Shown here: piece by piece, positions 33,410 to 42,742 of the stretch
How the letters are laid out: each line of letters starts with the position of its first letter
How positions within the stretch are numbered: the first letter of the stretch is position 1
Assembly: GCA_905234555.1 (NCBI GenBank)
Contig: CAJOHO010000003.1
Coordinates: 60,037-124,036, forward strand
From: an uncultured Bacteroidaceae bacterium
GTDB taxonomy: Bacteria; Bacteroidota; Bacteroidia; Bacteroidales; Bacteroidaceae
Direction of reading: 5' to 3'
Length of the DNA: 64,000 nt
Made by a program: the position numbers and the translations under genes
The notes under the pieces: generated by a model
Database searches by the model: none
The model's input: only the letters and a program-made list of their open reading frames with translations
What the model was told of the DNA's origin: nothing

Positions 33410-35359
33410 ATGAAAAAACTACTTCTCACCTCCCTCATCGCGTTCGTGGCCAGCGGTTTTTCCACTGCCATTCAAGCTCAGAACGACGAGCCGAAAGTTG
33501 CGTTCCTCTTCACCTACTTCACAGGTAACGCGCCCCACGAAGAACAAATCTGCTATGCCCTCAGCGACGATGGCTACAACTACACACCTCTCAATCACGG
33601 GAATCCAGTTATCAAGAGCGACACCATCGCCTACACAGGCTGTGTCCGCGACCCGCACATCCTCCGCGGAGAAGATGGGAAGACCTTCTATATGGTCATT
33701 ACCGACATGAAGTCTTCACTCGGATGGAGCAGCAACAGAGGAATGGTGCTGATGAAATCTACCGACCTCATCAACTGGACACACTCCGCCATCAATTTCC
33801 CAACAAAGTATCCCAAGACCTGGGGTAATGTCATCCGCGTGTGGGCACCAGAGACCATCTACGACCATGTAGCCAAGCGCTATATGGTGTTCTACTCCCT
33901 CCGCACCAGTGACGAGGATTCCTTCGACCGCATCTATTACAGCTATGTCAACGACGATTTCACCGACCTCATCGGCGAACCGAAGTGGCTATTCGACGCA
34001 GGAAATGCCACCATCGACGGCGACATTGTTTATAATGAGGCAGACCAACTCTACCATCTCTTTTACAAGCAGGAGTCTGGACGAGGCATCTACCAGGCTG
34101 TAGCTCCCAAACTGACAGACCGCTGGACAATGTTGGATGGACATGTGGAACAAACCAATAAGGCTGTTGAAGGTGTAGGCGTATGCAAAAGTCTCGACGG
34201 AAAGACTTGGATCGTGATGTACGACTGCTACGGCGACGGACACTATCAATTCTGCACCAGCGAGGACCTCAAGACCTTCAAGTGGGTGCAGGACACACAC
34301 ACAACGGGTAAGTTCACCCCTCGCCACGGAACCATCATGCCCATCACACAGGCGGAAAAAGACAGACTGCTTCTCCACTACGGCAACCACACAAACCCCA
34401 TTCTGCCTGACTTCCACGCAGATCCCGAAGTGCTCTACTCCAACCAGACTGGAAAGTACTACATCTATTCCACCACAGACGGTTATCGTGGCTGGGGAGG
34501 ATGGAAATTCAATGTCTTCTCCTCTGAAGATCTTGTAAACTGGAAAGACGAAGGCACCATGCTCGACGTACGCAGCGATCAGGTGAGCTGGGCAAACGGG
34601 AACGCTTGGGCGCCTGCCGCTATTGAGGTAAAGCAGAAGGACGGTTCTTATAAGTATTATTTCTACTTTTCTGCCCACAACCCCAAGACCAACCGCAAGG
34701 AAATCGGCGTAGCTGTGAGCGACAGTCCTACTGGTCCGTTCGTAGATTCAGGCAAAGCTATCGTCACCGACGAGGAACGTCCTGCAGCAGCTCGTGGTGG
34801 ACAAGCCATCGACGTAGATGTATTCTATGACGCCAAGTCCAAGAAATACTATCTCTACTGGGGTAACGGCTTCATGGCAGGTGCTGAACTCAACGCCGAC
34901 ATGCTCTCCATCAAGAAGGAAACTACTACCCTGCTTACCCCACAAGGCGGTTCACTCCAAACTTGGGCTTATCGCGAGGCTCCCTATGTGTTCTTCCGCA
35001 AGGGAACCTACTATTTCCTTTGGTCTGTCGATGACACAGGTTCACCCAACTACCACGTCTGCTACGGCACAGCCAAGTCTCCGCTTGGACCCATCCAGCA
35101 GGTGAATGGTGAATACCCCACCATCCTCCAGCAAGACCCCTCACAATTCATCTACGGCACGGCCCACAACTCCGTGCTTCAAGTGCCAGGTAAAGACCAG
35201 TGGTACATCGTCTATCACCGCATCAACAAGAACTTCCTCGGACGCAACCAGTCACCAGGAACTCATCGTGAAGTCTGCATCGATGCCCTCACCTTCGATA
35301 AGAAAGGAAACATCATCCCCGTTCGTCCAACTCATGAGGGTCCACAACCACTCAAATAG
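33410..35359 (+). CDS. Tandem GH43-type glycoside hydrolase
   Basis: A 649-residue exported protein (signal peptide MKKLLLTSLIAFVASGFSTAIQA) with two five-bladed beta-propeller domains. Domain 1 (about 28-310) has the GH43 elements VRDPHILRGEDGKTFYM, WAPETIYDHVAKRY and an acidic VEGVGV. Domain 2 (about 320-645) has DFHADPEVLYSNQTGKYYIY, WAPAAIEVKQKDG and REAPYVFFRKGTYYFLWS, the probable Asp base, Asp modulator region and Glu acid. GH43 enzymes cleave arabinose- or xylose-containing side chains by inversion. Which domain is catalytic, or whether both are, cannot be decided here. It has no SusCD neighbours and ends in a strong terminator. Confidence 0.85.
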   Translation: MKKLLLTSLIAFVASGFSTAIQAQNDEPKVAFLFTYFTGNAPHEEQICYALSDDGYNYTPLNHGNPVIKSDTIAYTGCVRDPHILRGEDGKTFYMVITDMKSSLGWSSNRGMVLMKSTDLINWTHSAINFPTKYPKTWGNVIRVWAPETIYDHVAKRYMVFYSLRTSDEDSFDRIYYSYVNDDFTDLIGEPKWLFDAGNATIDGDIVYNEADQLYHLFYKQESGRGIYQAVAPKLTDRWTMLDGHVEQTNKAVEGVGVCKSLDGKTWIVMYDCYGDGHYQFCTSEDLKTFKWVQDTHTTGKFTPRHGTIMPITQAEKDRLLLHYGNHTNPILPDFHADPEVLYSNQTGKYYIYSTTDGYRGWGGWKFNVFSSEDLVNWKDEGTMLDVRSDQVSWANGNAWAPAAIEVKQKDGSYKYYFYFSAHNPKTNRKEIGVAVSDSPTGPFVDSGKAIVTDEERPAAARGGQAIDVDVFYDAKSKKYYLYWGNGFMAGAELNADMLSIKKETTTLLTPQGGSLQTWAYREAPYVFFRKGTYYFLWSVDDTGSPNYHVCYGTAKSPLGPIQQVNGEYPTILQQDPSQFIYGTAHNSVLQVPGKDQWYIVYHRINKNFLGRNQSPGTHREVCIDALTFDKKGNIIPVRPTHEGPQPLK

Positions 35360-35401
35360 TCGTCAATCAACATCGGCTTAGGCCGACATGAGTTATAACA
35401 G

Positions 35402-35432
35402 AAAATCCCAGCCGTTTGGTTGGGATTTTTCA
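35402..35432 (+). terminator. Terminator after GH43
   Basis: AAAATCCCA (35402-35410) pairs with TGGGATTTT (35421-35429 region) and is followed by TTC/T-rich sequence. The A-rich 5' side would also serve the convergent NlpC gene. Confidence 0.8.
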
Positions 35433-35488
35433 TTTAGTATTTAGCCTCTCTGTATGAAGCATTCGATGGATTGCAAGGTGAAGTAGTT

Positions 35489-36058
35489 CTACTTCACACG
35501 GCCTCCATTGACCCAATGCTTCACGTAGTAGTTACCGGAGAGGTTATCAACGACGACACCACGGGAGCTGCTGGCGTGGATGAAGCGATTATCTTTCAGA
35601 TAGATGCCTACGTGACTAACGGTGGTCTTACTGCTGCCTGTAGCAAAGAAAACGAGGTCACCCATCTGGAGATTACTTTTGTGGACTGTCTTGCAGTCTT
35701 TCTTGTACTGATCGACAGCACGACGATGTAGCCCGATGTTATATACTTTCTTGAAAACCTGAGAAGTAAAGCCTGAACAATCTGTTCCTCGTTTGTTGTT
35801 GCCACCATAAACGTAGGGAGTTCCTAACCATTGACTGGTCTCGATGAGCAGGGGCCAGTCGTCGGTTTCATCGACATCGAGACCCAAGGCAATACCTGCA
35901 CGAGCCAACTGGCGCATATTCACGCCATAGATATCATCTCCTTTCGTCCCATGACGTGAACTGTGACAGGAAAAGAAACAAGTACAAAGCAGCAAGTATA
36001 TAGCACAACGCAGGAAGGTAGCAGTTTTGCCCCTTAACCCTTGTATTTTGTACTTCAT
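35489..36058 (-). CDS. NlpC/P60-family peptidoglycan hydrolase lipoprotein
   Basis: I chose ATG 36058, preceded by AGGAAAAAGT, instead of a longer frame reaching 36160, because it starts a lipoprotein signal (hydrophobic 14-29, lipobox FFSC, Cys31) and removes an overlap with the ABC gene. In the 189-residue product the catalytic triad is visible: Cys94 in GTDCSGF, His149 in VSHVGIYL and the third polar residue in RFIHASS (near 161). The enzyme probably cleaves stem-peptide bonds (D-Glu-diaminopimelate) in the periplasm. It lies 19 bp after the ABC ATPase gene on the same strand, so it may ride on that transcript. Confidence 0.87.
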   Translation of the reverse strand: MKYKIQGLRGKTATFLRCAIYLLLCTCFFSCHSSRHGTKGDDIYGVNMRQLARAGIALGLDVDETDDWPLLIETSQWLGTPYVYGGNNKRGTDCSGFTSQVFKKVYNIGLHRRAVDQYKKDCKTVHKSNLQMGDLVFFATGSSKTTVSHVGIYLKDNRFIHASSSRGVVVDNLSGNYYVKHWVNGGRVK

Positions 36059-36077
36059 ACTTTTTCCTGTGTCGTTT

Positions 36078-36785
36078 TTACGAGTTGTGGATAAAGTATT
36101 CCTGGATTTCATCAATGAGATTCGCATAGTCTTTATCGTGGTCTTTGATAATTTTTCCATGTTCCAAGAGCGTCACGCGCGTACATATATCTAAGGTATG
36201 GGCCAGATTGTGGCTGGAGACGATAATCGTGGCACCAGTCTCGCGGTTATAGCTTTCAAGAAGATACTTCATGGCGTGCTGGCTCGAAGGATCGAGGAAA
36301 TTAAAAGGTTCGTCGAGCAGTAGAAGCTGAGGATAGTGAAGCATGGCGCCGATGATTCCGACTTTCTGCTTGTTACCAGCCGAGAGATTGCGTATCAGCG
36401 TATTTCTTCCCATTACCTCGCCATTCATAAAGTGTTCGAATTGCTGAAGTCGCTCATGAAGCACATCCTTACGGATATTCGAAACTTTTGCGATGAAATC
36501 GAAGTATTCCTCAGGAGTGAGGTAGTCGATGAGAAAGCCTGTATCAACGTAGGCGCCCGTATGTTCCTTCCATTCCTCACTATGAGCTGTTGGCACTCCT
36601 CCAATACGAGCAATGCCGCTATCTGGCTTGATGAGGTCGAGGACAACGCGGAAAAGTGTGGTCTTTCCGGCTCCGTTGTTTCCGACCAAACCCACGATCT
36701 CACCACTATGTACCACATAATGGTTCACGTCGAGAGCTACCTTCTCTCCAAAAGTCTTGCGAATGTTATCAATGGTCAGTTCCAT
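36078..36785 (-). CDS. ABC transporter ATP-binding protein
   Basis: A 235-residue nucleotide-binding subunit. Walker A GNNGAGKT at 35-42, signature LSAGNKQKVGI near 140, Walker B LLLLDEPFNFLDP near 155 and the switch His in VSSHNLAHT near 192. The signature has AGN in place of the usual GGQ, as in the CcmA/NatA-like exporter group. It is the cytosolic partner of the DUF5687 membrane protein encoded 63 bp upstream. The transported compound is unknown. Confidence 0.9.
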   Translation of the reverse strand: MELTIDNIRKTFGEKVALDVNHYVVHSGEIVGLVGNNGAGKTTLFRVVLDLIKPDSGIARIGGVPTAHSEEWKEHTGAYVDTGFLIDYLTPEEYFDFIAKVSNIRKDVLHERLQQFEHFMNGEVMGRNTLIRNLSAGNKQKVGIIGAMLHYPQLLLLDEPFNFLDPSSQHAMKYLLESYNRETGATIIVSSHNLAHTLDICTRVTLLEHGKIIKDHDKDYANLIDEIQEYFIHNS

Positions 36786-36848
36786 GTTATTGGTTGATTG
36801 TTTAGATGTTTTTTGTTAATTCGTCGCGGAAAAGCGCGAGACAGGTTT

Positions 36849-38363
36849 TTATGAGCGAGTATCTCTGAATCCCTCCATGTTAATATAGCGACGGAGCATG
36901 AAGCGATGGTAGATATTGCGAAGCCAGAGCGGACTTGCCAGCGTTCCGATTATTCCCAGTCCCAGCATCAGCCAGGCTGCTACCAAATCGTTGAAACACA
37001 GCACAAGGATATACATCAGGACGACAGGGAGCAACAGAGCTGCCAACGAGAAGATAATCTGCGTCTTGGTGTTGCGTCCGCTGCTACGGATAACTTTCTG
37101 GTTGAGGTTGATGGTGGTTTTGTTATACACAGCCAGTTGGAAAAGGAAGGGGAAAATGCAGCCGGTAGCGAAGAAAGCACAGGAAAGGGCTTCGATGAGC
37201 TGAATCTTTCCTTCCATGATTGGCATGAGCATAAAAAGCATGGGGAAGACGATCATCAAGATATTGAAATAGTATTTCGCCTTGAGCAACGAGAGAACGG
37301 ACTCCTTTCGCGACATCAGTAGGTCGATGTAGTTACCTTCTGCACACATCACGCTGGTCAGCGTCATCGTGCAAAGACAGGCAAAACAATAGACACAGAT
37401 GAAGGTCTTCATGAAGGGCTGATTATCGTAGATGTTGGTGAAGGCAAAGACAAAGCAGAAGAGCAGCATATAGATGACACCAATCATAAACTGTGCCCTT
37501 ACCACCTTGTTACGCATCGCCGACTTAATCTCCAATTTCATGTACTCACCGATAACTCCAAAACGGTTCAGCCAGTGCATTTCTCGCGATTTCACCTTTG
37601 TCACACGTTCCACTTCTGCGATTTCATCGTACACACATTTGCGCTGCATCTTTCTGTTGACAAAGAAAAGCACTACAGAACAGGCTATAGGGAAAAGATA
37701 GGCTAACACATTCATGTCGCAGAAGGCACGACCCAAAATCATACTGCCTTTGAAGAGCCATTTGTTCTGTTCGTCGAAGAAGAAACCGAAGTAAATCAGC
37801 AGGAAATAAACGGAAGCGGGAATGAGCAGATAGAGGATGTTGCGTTGCATCTTTGTGCGCCAGATGAGATACCAGTAGCCATTGAGTACATACATCAGCC
37901 ACCACCCCAGCAAATAGCCGAAAAAGCCGATGAATCCGTAGAATTTCACGATGGCGAAAAGTGCGAACGGTACGTGGAAGAAGAACCAGAAGAGGTTTTC
38001 GCCACGAAGAGCCATGCGCATAAGGAATACATTCAGCAGAAAGTTCTGGGGAATGGGATGGAGTTTGTAGGGTTTGATTTCCTGAGCAGGCGTTTCCTGC
38101 AGAATGAAGCGTGTGCCAAAATCGACCAGCAGAAAATAGACCATTCCACCGTTGATCCAGTCGAAGGGTTCGTAGTTGGTCTCTTGGAGTGCAAAGGCAA
38201 ACATCACGCCAAAGAAGATGAGATAGACAGCCCAGAAGGCAAGGAAAAGAAAGATGAAAATCTTCATTGCCTTGTTCTGACTCATAAGCGGATGACGTCG
38301 TGTTGATATCCGCTGGTTTTTGCTGACTAACTTATAAAGGAGTCTTGCTCGTTGGAAATCCAT
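36849..38363 (-). CDS. DUF5687-type ABC exporter membrane subunit
   Basis: ATG 38363 (MDFQRARLLYKLV) is preferred over a TTG one codon upstream. The 504-residue protein has about ten to twelve transmembrane helices (e.g. MKIFIFLFLAFWAVYLIFFG; FVFAFTNIYDN; SLAALLLPVVLMYILVLCF) and a central cytoplasmic charged loop (KMQRKCVYDEIAEVERVTKVKS). This is the DUF5687 family, which in Bacteroidota is encoded beside an ABC ATPase, as here. It starts 12 bp downstream of the trxB stop, on the same strand. Function as an exporter of unknown substrate is inferred. Confidence 0.8.
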   Translation of the reverse strand: MDFQRARLLYKLVSKNQRISTRRHPLMSQNKAMKIFIFLFLAFWAVYLIFFGVMFAFALQETNYEPFDWINGGMVYFLLVDFGTRFILQETPAQEIKPYKLHPIPQNFLLNVFLMRMALRGENLFWFFFHVPFALFAIVKFYGFIGFFGYLLGWWLMYVLNGYWYLIWRTKMQRNILYLLIPASVYFLLIYFGFFFDEQNKWLFKGSMILGRAFCDMNVLAYLFPIACSVVLFFVNRKMQRKCVYDEIAEVERVTKVKSREMHWLNRFGVIGEYMKLEIKSAMRNKVVRAQFMIGVIYMLLFCFVFAFTNIYDNQPFMKTFICVYCFACLCTMTLTSVMCAEGNYIDLLMSRKESVLSLLKAKYYFNILMIVFPMLFMLMPIMEGKIQLIEALSCAFFATGCIFPFLFQLAVYNKTTINLNQKVIRSSGRNTKTQIIFSLAALLLPVVLMYILVLCFNDLVAAWLMLGLGIIGTLASPLWLRNIYHRFMLRRYINMEGFRDTRS

Positions 38364-38375
38364 CAAACGATTGTA

Positions 38376-39308
38376 TTAAAGTGTCATAAGGTATTTCTCA
38401 GCTTCCATCGCTGCCTTGCATCCGCTTCCTGCAGCTACAATTGCCTGGCGATATGTGGGATCTGCTACATCACCTGCTGCAAACACACCTGGAACATTTG
38501 TCTTGGGCGTGCCGTCAAGCGTCTTGATGAAGCCCGTTTCATCGGTTTCCACCCAAGGCTTGAAGATATCGGAATTGGGCTTGTGTCCGATGGCAAGGAA
38601 GAATCCGTCGATAGGCAGGTCGTACCTCCGTTCATCGTTCTCGCCTTTGCGGAATACCAGATGCGCTCCTTCCACACCGTTCTCACCGAAGAGTCCCAGC
38701 GTGTTGGTCTCAAACAAAATCTCAATCTTCGGATTCTGCATGACGCGATCCTGCATGATTTTCGAAGCACGAAGGAAGGGTTTGCGGACAATCAGGTAAA
38801 CCTTTGCTGCGAGACCAGCAAGATAGAGGGCTTCGCCACAGGCGGTATCACCTCCACCAACCACAGCAACAGTGCGTTTACGGTAGAAGAAACCGTCGCA
38901 GGTGGCACAGGCACTCACACCTTGGCCCATATACTTCTTTTCGTCATCCAATCCAAGGAACTTTGCCGAAGCACCTGTAGCGATGATGACAGCATCAGCC
39001 GTCACTTCCGTCTGGTCGTCGAACCAGAAGTGATAAGGCGCCCGACTGAGATCGGACTTTACACAGATGTGAGGACGAATCTCCACACTGAATTTTTCTA
39101 CCTGTTCACGCATCCTATCCATGAGTTCCGTTCCCGACAGTTCTTCTGGAAATCCAGGAAAATTCTCGATGGAATCGGTGATAGTGAGCTGACCGCCAGG
39201 CTGCAGACCTTCGTAGAGTACAGGCTGGAGATTGGCACGACTGGCATAGATGGCAGCTGTGTATCCAGCTGGGCCAGAACCGATAATCAGACAACGAATA
39301 TGTTCCAT
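38376..39308 (-). CDS. trxB: Thioredoxin-disulfide reductase
   Basis: A cytosolic FAD enzyme passing electrons from NADPH to thioredoxin. The 310-residue protein has the FAD loop GSGPAGYTAAIYA (10-22), redox pair CATC (134-137), NADPH loop VGGGDTACGEA (about 150-160) and C-terminal FAD motif GVFAAGDVADPTYRQ (near 272-286). All are intact. It lies between the LolA-like gene (12-bp gap upstream) and the DUF5687 gene (12-bp gap downstream); the tight packing of ftsK, LolA-like, trxB and DUF5687 points to one long minus-strand transcript. Confidence 0.95.
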   Translation of the reverse strand: MEHIRCLIIGSGPAGYTAAIYASRANLQPVLYEGLQPGGQLTITDSIENFPGFPEELSGTELMDRMREQVEKFSVEIRPHICVKSDLSRAPYHFWFDDQTEVTADAVIIATGASAKFLGLDDEKKYMGQGVSACATCDGFFYRKRTVAVVGGGDTACGEALYLAGLAAKVYLIVRKPFLRASKIMQDRVMQNPKIEILFETNTLGLFGENGVEGAHLVFRKGENDERRYDLPIDGFFLAIGHKPNSDIFKPWVETDETGFIKTLDGTPKTNVPGVFAAGDVADPTYRQAIVAAGSGCKAAMEAEKYLMTL

Positions 39309-39320
39309 TTGCTATATGTT

Positions 39321-39953
39321 TTATCTCAAGTCGATGACATCAACGTCAGGATAGTTCTTTTCACTAAAAGTGAAGGTGACATCGGTGAACTTTTGGTTCT
39401 TGGCGTATGATTTCACCGTTATCTCCACACTATTTCCATCCGCAGAGGTCATTTTTACATAAGAAAGTTGGTTGTTAAAGCGATTGATTCGCAGAAGGAT
39501 GGACTTGAAAGTCGCAGTTTTCTTGCTGGGTGTCAACAGAACTTCGTAATCGTCATGAGTCGATTTGTGGGTCATGCTGGCTTTATAGCCTTTTTTGTAG
39601 AGCGAAACGAAAGCGTATGGATTCATCTTGGCGATTTCCTTTGACGATGGATTCGTGATGGTGACTTCCTCATTACTCTTCACCAACGTCCAGACCGTCT
39701 TACCATTGAACCACACCACCATATCACCCATATCGTTCATGAACTTCTGTCCGTTCATCTTGATGGTTCCGTTTCCACTCGTTCCGTTTCCAGTATAGGA
39801 ATACGTGATTTTCACACCCCCTGCACTCTTGAAATTAGAGACTGCTGTGTCCAGAATCTTTGTAGCGTTCTGGGCTGAGGCGTCCAATGCTGAGCAACTG
39901 AGTATGCATATCAGACCCAGCAGGACAGATAAACGATTTTTCTTTACTTTCAT
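39321..39953 (-). CDS. LolA-like outer-membrane lipoprotein carrier
   Basis: ATG 39953 (MKVKKNRLSVLLG) is used instead of an in-frame TTG two codons earlier. The 210-residue protein has a signal peptide ending DASA and an open beta-barrel: repeated strands of the LolA type (VKITYSYTGNGTSG, GTIKMNGQKFMNDMGD, MVVWFNGKTVWTL) and a C-terminal F-T-F-S strand. LolA ferries lipoproteins through the periplasm to the outer membrane; Bacteroidota LolA-like proteins are divergent and some serve other lipids. Placement directly after ftsK matches an order I recall from other Bacteroidales. The symbol is withheld because function is inferred. Confidence 0.78.
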   Translation of the reverse strand: MKVKKNRLSVLLGLICILSCSALDASAQNATKILDTAVSNFKSAGGVKITYSYTGNGTSGNGTIKMNGQKFMNDMGDMVVWFNGKTVWTLVKSNEEVTITNPSSKEIAKMNPYAFVSLYKKGYKASMTHKSTHDDYEVLLTPSKKTATFKSILLRINRFNNQLSYVKMTSADGNSVEITVKSYAKNQKFTDVTFTFSEKNYPDVDVIDLR

Positions 39954-39983
39954 AATCAATTATTTCTAAGGTTTAAGTTGTGA

Positions 39984-42611
39984 TTAATTAACTCCTAAGC
40001 TGTTGAGCAGTCCATCGAGGGTCAGCAGATCCTGAATCAGTACTTCTCGTGGTTTTGCACCAATCTGAGGACCTACCACACCAGCTTTTTCCAACTGATC
40101 CATCAGACGACCAGCACGGTTGAAGCCAATAGAGAACTTACGCTGAATAAGCGAAGTGGAACCTTGTTGCTGACTGACAATCATCTTGGCTGCATCGCCA
40201 AAGAGTGAATCGAGGTTCTGCATATCCACTTCTTTTGAGCTACTCTCACCTTCTTCCATTGGTGGTTCAGGCAGATAAGTCATCTCAGGAAATTTCTGCT
40301 GTTGGCTGATGAACTCACAAATGCGGTTCACTTCAGGTGTATCGACGAAAGCACATTGCACACGAACTGGATCGGCACTTTGGAGATAGAGCATATCACC
40401 TCGTCCGATGAGCTGGTTGGCGCCTGGACGGTCGAGGATGATACGTGAATCCATCATGGCAGAGACCTTGAAAGCCACACGGGCTGGGAAGTTCGCCTTG
40501 ATGGTACCAGTGATAATGCGGGTGGTAGGACGCTGTGTAGCAATTATCATGTGAATGCCGACGGCACGTGCCAACTGGGCAATACGACAGATGGGAAGTT
40601 CGATTTCCTTGCCAGCCGTCATAATCAAATCACCGAACTCATCGATAATTACCACATAGTATGGCATGTAGTCGTGGCCTTCAAGCGGATTCAGCTTGCG
40701 TTCCTTGAACTTCTCGTTATATTCCTTGATATTGCGCACGGAAGCACGCTTGAGCAGCATATAGCGGTCGTCCATCAGCTTGCAGAGTGCATTGAGCGTC
40801 TTCACCACACGCTGGTTGTCTGTTATGATGGCTTCTTCCTCATCTTCGAGTTTTGCCAGGAACTGATTGGCGATAGGCGAATAGACGCTGAACTCCACCT
40901 TCTTGGGGTCAACCATCACCATCTTCAGTTCGCTGGGATGTTTCTTATAGAGTAACGAGGTGATAATGGCGTTCAGACCTACAGACTTACCCTGACCCGT
41001 AGCACCTGCGACAAGCATGTGGGGAGCCTTAGCCAGATCAACCATAAAGACTTCGTTGGTGATGGTCTTACCCATCGCACAGGGCAGTTCCATCTTCGAT
41101 TCCTGAAACGTCTTGCTGTTGAGCACACTCTCCATCGAAACGATGCGCTTGTTTTTGTTCGGCACTTCTATACCGATGGTTCCCTTGCCTGGAATCGGTG
41201 CAATGATACGGATGCCTTCAGCGGCAAGACTCAGAGCGATATCGTCTTCCAAGTTGCGGATTCTGTTGATGCGTGTTCCTTCTGCAGGCGTAATCTCATA
41301 AAGCGTAATCGTAGGACCGATGGTGGCAGCAATCCGCTGTATCTCAACGCCGAAGGTCTTCAGCACGTGGATAATGCGGTTCTTATTCGCTTCTTGTTCT
41401 GCCTTATCGACATTCAGGTTCCCGTCTTCCTTCTTGTCAAGGAGATCCAGCGTTGGATATTTGTAGTTTTCGAGTGCAAGTTTGGGGTCATAAGGGGTCA
41501 GGATGTCTCCTCTTTCTATATTGCCGTCACCTTTCTCGGTTTCAACAGGAGTCTCGATGGTAAACTGTGGATCGTTGCCTTCAACTGATTCTTCTTCGTT
41601 TTCTTCATGATCATCGTTTTCTTCGATGGATTCGTCAGTTTCTTCTTTTTTCTGTCCACCCTCAACATCGTTAATATCCAGCACAATCTGGGTGGTGTCA
41701 ACATTGGAAACACTTTGTGTTTCAGCCTCTTCCTCCAACTCGTTCTGCTCACCCACCAGATTGCCTTCTGCGTCATAGACCAATGTTTTCGATTTCTCTG
41801 GATCAACAAACGACGTCTCCTCACCTTCTTCCTTCTCTTCTTCCTCATCCTCTTTCTCGTCGGTCTGTTCATTTTCCGTGTTCTTCCGATGAGCCAGACG
41901 GGCTGCCAGTTCCTTTGCCTTCTTCAGACGCTTGATGGAGTTGGTGATGTTCTCGATGGTCAGCCAACTGAAATAAATCAGCACAAGGAGTGTGGTCAGA
42001 ACGACCAGGATAAAGACACCAATCTGTCCCACCACGCTATAAAGTGAGGAATAGAGGTTCTCGCCTATCCTACCGCCCATCGACCAACAGTCGCTGATAC
42101 GGAACATATCTGGCAGCCAGGCCAATACGAAATGCGCCCAAATCATCAGGATGGCAGTCTTCACAAAGAACTTGAACATTCTGAGACGAATGGAATCAAT
42201 CAGCCAAAGGGCAAAGATAAAGATGAAGACTGGAACAAAGAAGGAAGCGAGACCGAACGTCTTATAAATAAAGAAATAAGAGGCTTTCAGTCCCAGCTTT
42301 CCACAGATATTGTGAACAGGTTCACCCGTCAGCTCGCCTTTTTCGTTGATGGCATGCACGATATCGTGGTCATTGAAAACGAAGGACGTGAACGAGACGA
42401 TCAGGAAGATTGCCAGAAATATCAGCAACATACTGATCACGAATTTCACCACCTTCGAACGGGGTATAGGCTCTTCTGTCGGAGCCGATTTCTTTGAAGA
42501 AGGTTTAGCCGAAGTTTTTCTTGCAGACTTTCCTTTCGAAGCTGACGCGTCTTTTTTAGTAGAAGAGACGCTGGTTTTGGGTTTAGCTGTTGATTTCTTA
42601 TTTGTTGCCAT
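39984..42611 (-). CDS. ftsK: FtsK/SpoIIIE DNA translocase
   Basis: An 875-residue septal DNA pump. The N-terminus is Lys/Ser/Ala-rich (1-50), followed by four transmembrane helices between about 58 and 215. An acidic linker (about 240-375, many Glu/Asp) and the RecA-like motor come next: Walker A GATGQGKSVGLN near 535, VIIDEFGDLIMTAGKE near 650. The C-terminal winged-helix gamma domain contains SIGFNRAGRLMDQLE (near 835) for reading KOPS-type sequences. The enzyme resolves chromosome dimers with XerCD at division. The promoter TAAATTTG is at 42640-42647 on the minus strand. It heads the ftsK-LolA-trxB-DUF5687 run. Confidence 0.95.
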   Translation of the reverse strand: MATNKKSTAKPKTSVSSTKKDASASKGKSARKTSAKPSSKKSAPTEEPIPRSKVVKFVISMLLIFLAIFLIVSFTSFVFNDHDIVHAINEKGELTGEPVHNICGKLGLKASYFFIYKTFGLASFFVPVFIFIFALWLIDSIRLRMFKFFVKTAILMIWAHFVLAWLPDMFRISDCWSMGGRIGENLYSSLYSVVGQIGVFILVVLTTLLVLIYFSWLTIENITNSIKRLKKAKELAARLAHRKNTENEQTDEKEDEEEEKEEGEETSFVDPEKSKTLVYDAEGNLVGEQNELEEEAETQSVSNVDTTQIVLDINDVEGGQKKEETDESIEENDDHEENEEESVEGNDPQFTIETPVETEKGDGNIERGDILTPYDPKLALENYKYPTLDLLDKKEDGNLNVDKAEQEANKNRIIHVLKTFGVEIQRIAATIGPTITLYEITPAEGTRINRIRNLEDDIALSLAAEGIRIIAPIPGKGTIGIEVPNKNKRIVSMESVLNSKTFQESKMELPCAMGKTITNEVFMVDLAKAPHMLVAGATGQGKSVGLNAIITSLLYKKHPSELKMVMVDPKKVEFSVYSPIANQFLAKLEDEEEAIITDNQRVVKTLNALCKLMDDRYMLLKRASVRNIKEYNEKFKERKLNPLEGHDYMPYYVVIIDEFGDLIMTAGKEIELPICRIAQLARAVGIHMIIATQRPTTRIITGTIKANFPARVAFKVSAMMDSRIILDRPGANQLIGRGDMLYLQSADPVRVQCAFVDTPEVNRICEFISQQQKFPEMTYLPEPPMEEGESSSKEVDMQNLDSLFGDAAKMIVSQQQGSTSLIQRKFSIGFNRAGRLMDQLEKAGVVGPQIGAKPREVLIQDLLTLDGLLNSLGVN

Positions 42612-42639
42612 GAATACTTTCGTTTACATTTTAAGATTG

Positions 42640-42647
42640 CAAATTTA
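42640..42647 (-). promoter_or_regulatory. ftsK promoter (-7 box)
   Basis: Minus-strand TAAATTTG followed by CAATC, 29 bases before the ATG at 42611. Confidence 0.5.
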
Positions 42648-42706
42648 CCATTTTTTTCGCAAAAATCGTTCAAATCGATGAATTTTCGCTGTTTTTTTTC
42701 GAAGAA

Positions 42707-42738
42707 TTCGCGTATTTTAAGAAAAAATTGTACTTTTG
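42707..42738 (+). promoter_or_regulatory. Promoter placed four bases before an ATG
   Basis: TTCG (42707-42710, one base off), 20-base spacer, TACTTTTG (42731-42738). The ATG at 42743 coincides with the expected transcription start, suggesting a leaderless mRNA. Confidence 0.55.
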
Positions 42739-42742
42739 CACT

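Noticed and set aside
21276-35359. Polysaccharide utilisation locus (GH2 and GH43)
   Set aside because: The two enzymes are 10 kb apart on opposite strands, without SusC/SusD pairs or a hybrid two-component regulator.
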